19,805 bases of DNA from an uncultured Treponema sp. Its GTDB lineage: Bacteria > Spirochaetota > Spirochaetia > Treponematales > Treponemataceae. The DNA is taken from NCBI GenBank assembly GCA_945833725.1, contig CAMAFU010000006.1, forward strand, positions 1-19,805, written 5' to 3'. Below are positions 14,010 to 19,805 of the stretch, piece after piece. The notes beneath the pieces were generated by a model. It saw only the letters and a list, made by a program, of their open reading frames with translations, was not told where the DNA came from and searched no databases. The translations under genes were made by a program, and so were the position numbers. Each line of letters starts with the position of its first letter. The first letter of the stretch is position 1.

Positions 14010-16472
14010 ATGAATTTTGACGCTAAACAGTTTAGGGAAAATCTTGCAGCACGACTTCGCCGTCAGTATGGCAAGGATATTTCGCAGGCTAACAGTCACG
14101 ACCTTTTTGATGCTGTAAGTGCTTCTGTTCAGGAAGTTATTATGCCGGCTTGGATGGCTACCCGCCGTGAGTACGATAAAAAACCTACAAAGCAGCTTTA
14201 TTATCTTTCTGCCGAATTTTTAATGGGACGGGCTTTAAGCAATAATCTTATTAACCTTGGCATTAAGGAAGAAGTAAAAAAAGTCCTTAACGAAATGGAC
14301 ATTGATTTAAACTTAATTGAAGAAGAGGAACCGGATGCTGGTCTTGGTAACGGCGGTCTTGGTCGTTTGGCTGCATGTTTCTTAGATTCTCTTGCAACTT
14401 TGGATTATCCTGGACATGGTTATGGTATTCGCTACGAATATGGAATGTTTGAACAGCGGATAGAACAGGGTTTTCAGGTTGAATATCCTGATAACTGGCT
14501 TAAACACAGGGATCCGTGGGAAGTTAAGAGATCCGACCTTTCTGTTACTGTAAAATTTGGCGGGGAAATTAAGTACGGCAAAACTCCCGACGGTCAGGAC
14601 AGGTTTTACCTTGAAAATGCAGAGGAAGTTATTGCAACTCCTTACGATATGCCTATTGTAGGTTACGGCACAAATACTGTTAATACCCTCCGTTTATGGC
14701 AGGCTTCCAGTCCCGACGGATTTGACCTTCAGCTTTTTAACGACATGAGGTACAACGAAGCTGTTTTCAGGCAGAACAGCGCAGAAAACATTACAAGGGT
14801 TCTTTACCCGAATGATAACGGTCCGCAGGGTAAAACTCTCCGTCTTAAACAGCAGTATTTTTTCTGTTCTGCTTCTTTGCAGGATCTTGTTCATCACTTT
14901 GTGGCTGATTATGGCACTGACTTCAGCAGATTCCCGGAACTTCATGTAATTCAGCTTAACGACACTCATCCTGTAGTTGCCATTCCAGAACTTATGCGCA
15001 TTCTTATGGATGAATATAATATGGGCTGGAACGATTCATGGAACATTGTGCAGAAGACTTTTGCTTACACAAATCATACAATTTTGGCCGAAGCTCTCGA
15101 AAAGTGGGATATTGGTATTTTCCAGGGACTTTTGCCGCGCATTTATCAGATTGTAGAAGAAATCAACAGAAGGTTTCTTATTGAACTTAGGGCAAAATTC
15201 CCGGAGGATTATGCCCGGCAGAACAGAATGTCGATTATTCACGACGGAAAAGTTTATATGGCATGGCTTGCAATTCATGCAGGATTCAGCGTAAACGGTG
15301 TTGCAGCCCTTCATACAGAACTTTTAAAGCATCAGGAACTTGTGGACTGGTTTGAGCTTTACCCGGAAAAATTCAACAACAAAACAAATGGTATTACTCA
15401 GCGCCGCTGGCTCTGCAATGCTAACCCGGAACTTGCCGAATTCATTACAAAAAGAATTGGTCATGGCTGGGAAAAAGATCTTACAAAATTAAAGGCTCTC
15501 GAACAGTATGCTGATGATGATTCTTCTCTGGAAGAGTTAATGGCAATTAAGCGGCACAATAAGGAAATACTTGTAGACTACCTTAAACACACTCAAAATG
15601 AATTCCTTGATCCAGACAGTATTTTTGATGTACAGGTAAAAAGACTTCATGAATATAAAAGGCAGCTTTTGAATGTCTTGCACATTATGTATCTTTACAA
15701 CAGGATTATTGAAGATCCTTCATTTAATCCGCCGAACAGAACCTTTATTTTCGGGGCAAAATCGGCTTCAGGATACAGAAGGGCAAAATCAATTATTAAA
15801 CTTATAAATACTGTGGCCGAAAGGGTAAATAACGACAGGCGGGTTGGCGGAAAACTCCGGGTTGTATTTATCGAAAATTATCGTGTAAGTGTGGCAGAAA
15901 AGATTTTCCCTGCAGCCGATGTTTCTGAGCAGATTTCTACTGCCGGAAAAGAAGCCAGCGGTACTTCGAATATGAAATTTATGGTGAATGGGGCTTTAAC
16001 TTTGGGAACAATGGACGGTGCCAATATCGAAATTTTTGAAGAAGCCGGTAAAGAGAACGGATTCCCGTTTGGACTTTTAACGGAAGACATTCAAAAAATG
16101 GAAGCCGAACATTCTTACAATCCGCAGCAGTATCTTGAGCGGAATCCTGCTCTTGCAAAAGTTGTTTCCCAGCTTGTAGACGGCACTTATGATCCAAGTC
16201 ATCAGGTGTTCAAGGAAATTCACGATTCACTTGTTTATGGTGTGGAAGGTCAGCGGCCGGATGTATATTATGTTCTTGCCGATTTTGATCGGTATTGTAA
16301 AGCTCAGGAAGAAGTGGCAAAAGCTTATATGGACAAGAAAAGCTGGGCAAAAAAAGCACTTATTAACATTGCGAATGCGGGAAAATTTTCTTCTGACAGA
16401 ACAATCGAAGATTATGTCCGTGATATTTGGAAAATCAAAAAAGTGCAGGTCGATGAAGACAGCATAAAATAG
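14010..16472 (+). CDS. glgP: Glycogen/maltodextrin phosphorylase
   Basis: GlgP cleaves alpha-1,4-glucan ends with phosphate to release glucose-1-phosphate, using pyridoxal phosphate, in the cytoplasm. The 820-residue length is typical. Conserved blocks include LYYLSAEFLMGR, GLGNGGLGRLAACFLDS, the VIQLNDTHP and AYTNHT segments, and VKRLHEYKRQLLN. The PLP site EASGTSNMKF puts the Schiff-base lysine at Lys656, followed by TLGTMDGANIEI. The ATG at 14010 has GAGG eight bases upstream; an earlier in-frame start at 13971 has no ribosome site. It is monocistronic: repeat copy C lies upstream and a strong terminator follows at 16484-16518. No other glycogen gene is in the window. Confidence 0.96.
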   Translation: MNFDAKQFRENLAARLRRQYGKDISQANSHDLFDAVSASVQEVIMPAWMATRREYDKKPTKQLYYLSAEFLMGRALSNNLINLGIKEEVKKVLNEMDIDLNLIEEEEPDAGLGNGGLGRLAACFLDSLATLDYPGHGYGIRYEYGMFEQRIEQGFQVEYPDNWLKHRDPWEVKRSDLSVTVKFGGEIKYGKTPDGQDRFYLENAEEVIATPYDMPIVGYGTNTVNTLRLWQASSPDGFDLQLFNDMRYNEAVFRQNSAENITRVLYPNDNGPQGKTLRLKQQYFFCSASLQDLVHHFVADYGTDFSRFPELHVIQLNDTHPVVAIPELMRILMDEYNMGWNDSWNIVQKTFAYTNHTILAEALEKWDIGIFQGLLPRIYQIVEEINRRFLIELRAKFPEDYARQNRMSIIHDGKVYMAWLAIHAGFSVNGVAALHTELLKHQELVDWFELYPEKFNNKTNGITQRRWLCNANPELAEFITKRIGHGWEKDLTKLKALEQYADDDSSLEELMAIKRHNKEILVDYLKHTQNEFLDPDSIFDVQVKRLHEYKRQLLNVLHIMYLYNRIIEDPSFNPPNRTFIFGAKSASGYRRAKSIIKLINTVAERVNNDRRVGGKLRVVFIENYRVSVAEKIFPAADVSEQISTAGKEASGTSNMKFMVNGALTLGTMDGANIEIFEEAGKENGFPFGLLTEDIQKMEAEHSYNPQQYLERNPALAKVVSQLVDGTYDPSHQVFKEIHDSLVYGVEGQRPDVYYVLADFDRYCKAQEEVAKAYMDKKSWAKKALINIANAGKFSSDRTIEDYVRDIWKIKKVQVDEDSIK

Positions 16473-16483
16473 TTTTGAATTAA

Positions 16484-16518
16484 GCCCCGGTTTTAATTTA
16501 GAAAGCCGGGGTTTTTTT
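16484..16518 (+). terminator. Rho-independent terminator of glgP
   Basis: CCCCGG (16485-16490) pairs with CCGGGG (16506-16511) around an AT-rich loop, followed by seven T (16512-16518). It lies 12 bp after the glgP stop and separates glgP from the transporter gene. Confidence 0.9.
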
Positions 16519-16528
16519 GTTTGCCCAT

Positions 16529-16575
16529 AAATCTAATGTTTAGCATTGCTTTTTTTTGAGATTTGAGTTAGATTT
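16529..16575 (+). other. Alternative-pairing AT-rich segment in the transporter leader region
   Basis: AAATCT (16529-16534, extended to AAATCTAA) can pair with AGATTT at 16559-16564 or with the longer TTAGATTT at 16568-16575. The latter is followed by a T-run to 16580. It could be a second weak terminator behind glgP or part of the leader of the transporter gene. The stems are AT-only and weak, so this is tentative. Confidence 0.2.
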
Positions 16576-16580
16576 TTTTT

Positions 16581-16641
16581 GCGCAGTTTATGATTCCTCA
16601 TAACTCTCCTGCGCGTTATAAATTAAAATTCTTATGGAGGA
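16581..16641 (+). promoter_or_regulatory. Hairpin that may mask the transporter ribosome site
   Basis: GCGCAG (16581-16586) pairs with CTGCGC (16609-16614), and inside it TTATGA (16588-16593) pairs with TCATAA (16598-16603). The top of the hairpin and its 3' side contain TCCTC (16595-16599) and CTCC (16606-16609), complementary to the downstream GGAGGA (16636-16641), the Shine-Dalgarno of the transporter gene. This could be a translational switch. Transporters of this family are often under preQ1 riboswitches, but no preQ1-I consensus (A-rich tail with CUA) is seen. Confidence 0.4.
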
Positions 16642-16669
16642 CGGTATTTTTTGCCGGTTCTTTTTATGA
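16634..16669 (+). CDS. Possible 11-codon leader ORF before the transporter
   Basis: ATG at 16634 opens an 11-codon frame (MEDGIFCRFFL) whose TGA stop (16667-16669) overlaps an in-frame transporter ATG (16666-16668) as ATGA. This arrangement allows translational coupling. It has no Shine-Dalgarno of its own; the GGAGG lies inside it. It may be chance. Confidence 0.2.
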   Translation: MEDGIFCRFFL

Positions 16670-17421
16670 AAAATCTCTCTTCTTTTGTGCGGGGGCAGCT
16701 GCAAGACTTCCGTATTCTTTTGAGGAACATTCCCTCTCTTGTCCTTTCTGTTTTTATTCTTTCTCTAGTTTGTGCTAATCTGTTGGCTAACAAGGAACTT
16801 ATAAGCACTAAGTATGTTGTTTTGGACTGCGGTTTCTTTTTCAGCTGGATTATGTTTCTTTGCATGGACATTATCTGTAAAAGGTGGGGGGCTTCTTCTT
16901 CCATTAAAGTGTCTCTGGCAGCTCTTGTTATTAATCTTATGGTCTGCCTTATTTTTGCCCTTCTTGCAAAAACTCCCGGTAAATGGGGTGAATTTTATGC
17001 TACCGAAAACATGGCTGTAAACGATGCTTTAAATGCAACTTTCGGCGGTTCCTGGTACATTGTTCTTGGGTCGGCAACGGCTTTTCTTGTTTCGTCTGTT
17101 GTTAACGGTTTTTTAAACGGTAAAATCGCCTCGAAATTAAAAAAAGACAATTTTTTAGCCTTTGCAATCCGCTCATATATTTCAACTTTAACTGCTCAAT
17201 TTGCAGACAACTTTATTTTTGCCGTAATGGTTTCCAAGGTGTTTTTTGGCTGGACATGGACACAGGTTTTTATCTGCTCTGCCATTGGTTCTGTTTTTGA
17301 ACTTTTGTGTGAGGTTCTGTTTTCTGGATTAGGCTATAAAATTGTGCGTTCATGGGAAAAAGATAAAATCGGTCAGGAATATTTGACATACATTTCAAAT
17401 AAAACTAAGGCAACTTTTTAG
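16651..17421 (+). CDS. VUT-family (queuosine precursor) transporter
   Basis: The 256-residue integral membrane protein has about six membrane segments (near residues 28-46, 56-76, 86-106, 132-154, 183-200 and 205-228). Family features are the N-terminal NIPSLVLSVFILSLVCANLLANK, the loop WGEFYATENMAVNDAL, FLNGKIASKLKK and AQFADNFIF, with charged residues in the membrane. The family includes YhhQ, an importer of queuosine precursors (7-cyano- or 7-aminomethyl-deazaguanine) for tRNA modification; other substrates are possible. The start is uncertain: TTG at 16651 has GGAGG ten bases upstream and is chosen, while ATG at 16666 gives 251 residues and overlaps the stop of a mini-ORF. It may be co-transcribed with the SDR gene 52 bp downstream. 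Confidence 0.85.
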   Translation: MPVLFMKNLSSFVRGQLQDFRILLRNIPSLVLSVFILSLVCANLLANKELISTKYVVLDCGFFFSWIMFLCMDIICKRWGASSSIKVSLAALVINLMVCLIFALLAKTPGKWGEFYATENMAVNDALNATFGGSWYIVLGSATAFLVSSVVNGFLNGKIASKLKKDNFLAFAIRSYISTLTAQFADNFIFAVMVSKVFFGWTWTQVFICSAIGSVFELLCEVLFSGLGYKIVRSWEKDKIGQEYLTYISNKTKATF

Positions 17422-17473
17422 CTTGTTTAACCGCGTTAAGTTTTGCCGTTGATTTTTCTGGGGGAAGCGTTTT

Positions 17474-18157
17474 ATGAAAATTCTTATTACTGGAACAAGC
17501 AGAGGTATTGGTCGGGCTACTGCAATAAAATTTCTCTCCCAGAATCATCATGTTTTTGGAATTGATGAAAAAATCGACACTATTTCAGGGGACAAATCAA
17601 TTTTGAACTCAGAAAACTATACGCATTTTACGGCCGATATTTCTGTAAAAGAACAGCTTCCTTCTATTGATGATGTAGAAATTCTTGTGAACAATGCAGG
17701 CGTTCAAACTGCTTCTTTGCGCGATATTGAAGTAAATCTGCTGGGCACAATGGCCGTAACAGAAAAATATGCGTTCCAGGATAAAATAAAATCCGTAGTT
17801 TTTAATTCCTCTGTTTCAGCCTTAACCGGGAATGAATTTGCAGATTACGCTGCTTCGAAGGCGGGCATAAACGGATATATGAAAAACTGCGCAATCCGTC
17901 TGGCAAACAAATATAAGGCAACATGCAATTCCCTCTGTTTTGGAGGTGTATTAACAGAACTTAATGAACCAGTAACAGAAAATCCCCGGCTTTGGAACAA
18001 AATAATGGAAATAACGCCGCTAAAACGATGGGCAACTCCCGAAGAAGCTGCCGACTGGATTTATTTTATAACAGTTACAAACAGATTCTGCACAGGTCAG
18101 ACCATTGATATTTCTGGAGGGGAGCGAAACTGTGCCGATTTGTTTGTCTGGGAGTGA
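17474..18157 (+). CDS. Short-chain dehydrogenase/reductase (SDR)
   Basis: The 227-residue classical SDR has the nucleotide-binding TGTSRGIG (6-13), an acidic Asp31 after the second strand that suggests NAD(H), and NNAG (73-76). The catalytic set is Ser112, Tyr125 and Lys129 (YAASK). The usual PG after the active site is changed: NSLCFGGVLTEL. The C-terminal GQTIDISGGE is typical. It oxidises or reduces a hydroxyl or keto group; the substrate cannot be told, although FabG-like or sugar dehydrogenase roles are possible. It is slightly short because the region after the Rossmann second strand is compact. The ATG at 17474 follows GGGGGAAG. A small TTAAC-CGC-GTTAA palindrome lies between it and the transporter. 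It converges on the pectate lyase gene with 53 bp between and no clear terminator. Confidence 0.88.
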   Translation: MKILITGTSRGIGRATAIKFLSQNHHVFGIDEKIDTISGDKSILNSENYTHFTADISVKEQLPSIDDVEILVNNAGVQTASLRDIEVNLLGTMAVTEKYAFQDKIKSVVFNSSVSALTGNEFADYAASKAGINGYMKNCAIRLANKYKATCNSLCFGGVLTELNEPVTENPRLWNKIMEITPLKRWATPEEAADWIYFITVTNRFCTGQTIDISGGERNCADLFVWE

Positions 18158-18210
18158 TTTTTAATTATTCAATCTTTTCGGCTGTATTGTAAGCAGTTCC
18201 GCCATTAAGT

Positions 18211-19668
18211 CTACTTCCCCGCCCCGGCATCTTCCATAACAGCTTCTTTTGAACTGTATTTTGCGTAATCATAAAAATCTGCCGGATTAAAAGTTGAATC
18301 AGGTTTGTTAGAAATTGAACCGCCGCCTACGCTTGGACTTGCCACGCTGCCAAACCAGTTGCTTTCCGCACAGACAACAGAACCAGCCCTGGCATTTATG
18401 GAACTCTGGCTGCTATAAACACGGCCGGAATCGCTTGCATATACATTGTTCAAAACATGGCAGAGGGAATTGCGCACCATAGGGCACCGCTGACCGCAGT
18501 TAAGCCAGTAGTTTGCAATAAGGGAAATTTTTCGAGCCTCAGGGTCAGAAGCCCCGTCGCTGTCCCCCGAACCAATGAGCATGGTTTTATCGTGATTTCT
18601 AAAAACGCAGCGGGAAACGGTGATGTTTGTGGCAGTGCTTTTCATGTCGCAAAGACCGTCATAAACCTGCCATTTTTCTCCGTTGGCAGCATAACCCAAA
18701 GTCAGGGTGTCTTCAAAGGTACACCGGTCAATCCAGATATTTTTTCCTTTGTCTATTCCAATCAAATCGTGCTGGGCATTCCAGCCGTCATTAGCCTGAT
18801 GTTCTGGAAAAGGATCAACGGCATCTTTAAAGTGAATATTCCTTATAACTACATTTGACGAATTTACAGAAAAAGTTCCGCCCCGGATAGTTGCCCCTTC
18901 CATGCCGATAATCGCCGTGTTGGAAGCAACGGTTATCTGAACCACGCCTTTATACTTGTTGCTGAGTTTTTTGTCAGGATAGTTGTCTTCCCCGGAAGAA
19001 ACATTTGTCATATTTTTAATCCAGTCGGAATAGGAAGTGTATTTTTTGTCCGAACTTGCGTAATAGCTGGCGATGAATGAATCCAGTTTGCTCGTAGAAT
19101 CCGTGGATTTAGAACCTTCAGCCGGCAACATTCCCTCAGACATATCGATTTCGCCCTTTACATAGATAATGTAGCCACCCTTTTTAGCATAATCTTTAAG
19201 GGCAGAACTGGAAGAAACTTCGACAGTCTTAGTCATTTTAGACATATCGATTTCAAGGGAAGCAAAACCCAAAGGCTCATCATTCAACGAAATCAAAGTA
19301 ACGCCAATCACCTTAAAAGCCGTAAATCCGTTACATTCCGCCTTGATTTTAACAGTACCGCCGGCAACATTCCCCACAGTAACAGAAACAGTCTCCCCGC
19401 TTTTTGCAGAAAAAGCCGACAAAGAAGACCCACCGGTAGAATCAGAACCATCCACAATAGAAAAATTTATCACAGCAGACAAATCTGCCGCATCGTCTTT
19501 ATAAAAAGTGGCCGTAATATCAACAGAACTTTCCGCAGAAACATAATAATCCGCCCCGGAAAACTTAATCCCCGAAAAAGGCTCCTCATCCTCAGATTTA
19601 CACCCGCCAAACAGCACAGAAGCCATCAGCCCAAGACAAAAAACCGCCCTTTTACAAAAAATTATCAT
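18211..19668 (-). CDS. Pectate lyase family 1 lipoprotein
   Basis: The 485-residue precursor has a lipoprotein signal peptide ending LFGGC (lipidated Cys23). A probable Ig-like or Big-type beta domain of about 100 residues follows, with alternating Val/Thr/Ser strands, then a polysaccharide lyase family 1 beta-helix from about residue 140. Family 1 motifs include KNIWIDRCTFED, YDGLCDMKSTATNITVS (Ca-binding Asp), FRNHDKTMLIGSGD, and QRCPMVR with the conserved Arg residues. It cleaves polygalacturonate by beta-elimination on the outer surface or in the periplasm. The ATG at 19668 is chosen for AGGTG four bases upstream; a start at 19692 lies in the leader hairpin. It has its own promoter (19710-19718) and is convergent with the SDR gene. 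Confidence 0.9.
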   Translation of the reverse strand: MIIFCKRAVFCLGLMASVLFGGCKSEDEEPFSGIKFSGADYYVSAESSVDITATFYKDDAADLSAVINFSIVDGSDSTGGSSLSAFSAKSGETVSVTVGNVAGGTVKIKAECNGFTAFKVIGVTLISLNDEPLGFASLEIDMSKMTKTVEVSSSSALKDYAKKGGYIIYVKGEIDMSEGMLPAEGSKSTDSTSKLDSFIASYYASSDKKYTSYSDWIKNMTNVSSGEDNYPDKKLSNKYKGVVQITVASNTAIIGMEGATIRGGTFSVNSSNVVIRNIHFKDAVDPFPEHQANDGWNAQHDLIGIDKGKNIWIDRCTFEDTLTLGYAANGEKWQVYDGLCDMKSTATNITVSRCVFRNHDKTMLIGSGDSDGASDPEARKISLIANYWLNCGQRCPMVRNSLCHVLNNVYASDSGRVYSSQSSINARAGSVVCAESNWFGSVASPSVGGGSISNKPDSTFNPADFYDYAKYSSKEAVMEDAGAGK

Positions 19669-19678
19669 AAAACACCTC

Positions 19679-19699
19679 AAAAACTTCGGCATCCCGAAG
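19679..19699 (-). promoter_or_regulatory. 5'-UTR hairpin of the pectate lyase mRNA
   Basis: On the minus strand CTTCGG (19699-19694) pairs with CCGAAG (19689-19684) around a GATG loop, followed by TTTTT (19683-19679) and then the AGGTG ribosome site. With transcription starting near 19703, the hairpin sits at the very 5' end. It could stabilise the mRNA or act as a small attenuator. Confidence 0.45.
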
Positions 19700-19709
19700 C
19701 ACTGCCCGA

Positions 19710-19718
19710 ATTATAACA
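19710..19718 (-). promoter_or_regulatory. Extended -10 promoter of the pectate lyase gene
   Basis: Read on the minus strand, TG, one base, then TATAAT (19710-19715) form an extended -10 like that of the chemoreceptor gene. A weak TTAACT lies 18 bp upstream as a possible -35. The start would fall near 19703, giving a leader of about 35 nt. Confidence 0.6.
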
Positions 19719-19745
19719 TTTTTTGCATTTAGAAGTTAATGGTAT

Positions 19746-19805
19746 GGGGCCATTTTTTGCTCCGCCGACGGCTCCACAAAAAACCAGGCTTTCCGCACTT
19801 CCGCG
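19746..19805. repeat. GC-rich palindromic intergenic repeat, copy D (partial)
   Basis: The patch runs off the window end. TTTTTTG (19753-19759) pairs with CAAAAAA (19777-19783) and GCC (19764-19766) with GGC (19770-19772). The 19 bases at 19786-19804 match copy B at 6758-6776 in 16 positions. It lies upstream of the pectate lyase promoter. Confidence 0.5.

Noticed and set aside
13763..16487. 11-nt GAATTAAGCCC shared at 13763-13773 and 16477-16487
   Set aside because: Short and mostly AT; the flanks differ, so chance is likely.
16581..16641. preQ1-I riboswitch before the transporter
   Set aside because: The stem-loop position is suggestive, but the conserved loop and A-rich CUA tail of preQ1-I are absent, so it is reported only as an unassigned leader structure.
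18457..18858. 133-residue plus-strand frame inside the pectate lyase gene
   Set aside because: It is antisense to a strongly conserved family 1 lyase and resembles no protein.

Overview
The window looks like a chromosomal piece of a host-associated Treponema (Spirochaetota). The DNA is AT-rich with long A and T runs. It carries an OmpA-domain envelope protein with a treponeme-like peptidoglycan-binding motif, a dCache chemoreceptor, a secreted lipoprotein pectate lyase, glycogen phosphorylase and a fermentative AdhE, which together suit a motile, sugar- and pectin-fermenting anaerobe of the gut or rumen. The genus is inferred from protein style and gene content; the species cannot be told. 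There is no phage, IS transposase, CRISPR array, rRNA or tRNA gene, so most of the window is ordinary housekeeping sequence.

Layout. 1-42 is the terminator of a gene to the left. 79-1023 (-) is argC. 1024-1328 is a divergent spacer with a hairpin plus T-run, two GTGCAC palindromes and a GC-rich repeat (copy A). 1329-2534 (+) is a secreted OmpA-domain protein. 3905-2549 (-) is a two-gene operon of a GNAT acetyltransferase and a divergent uracil-DNA-glycosylase-fold protein. 6673-4058 (-) is adhE, ending in an 81-nt hairpin terminator; its upstream region holds an operator-like motif and repeat copy B. 9462-6936 (-) is an operon of PurO-type IMP cyclohydrolase and a B12-binding radical SAM protein. 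9463-9847 is a divergent spacer with an extended -10 promoter and a long leader for the chemoreceptor at 9848-12067 (+). 12101-13726 (+) is a COG2509-type FAD dehydrogenase. Repeat copy C (13801-13925) precedes glgP (14010-16472, +). After its terminator comes a structured leader with an 11-codon ORF before a VUT-family (queuosine precursor) transporter (16651-17421, +) and an SDR oxidoreductase (17474-18157, +). The pectate lyase lipoprotein (19668-18211, -) has its own extended -10 promoter and a 5' hairpin, with repeat copy D upstream.

Carbon flow links several genes: the pectate lyase opens pectin outside the cell, GlgP releases glucose-1-phosphate from stored glycogen, and AdhE regenerates NAD+ by making ethanol. 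The chemoreceptor fits the motile lifestyle.

The main unexplained structure is the set of four GC-rich intergenic patches (A-D). They share short modules in rearranged order and variable hairpin arms, and each sits upstream of a gene start. Other points of interest are the divergent UDG-like protein, the PurO/radical SAM pair, the transporter leader with a possible Shine-Dalgarno sequestering hairpin and an ATGA-overlapping mini-ORF, and the MITE-like adhE terminator.
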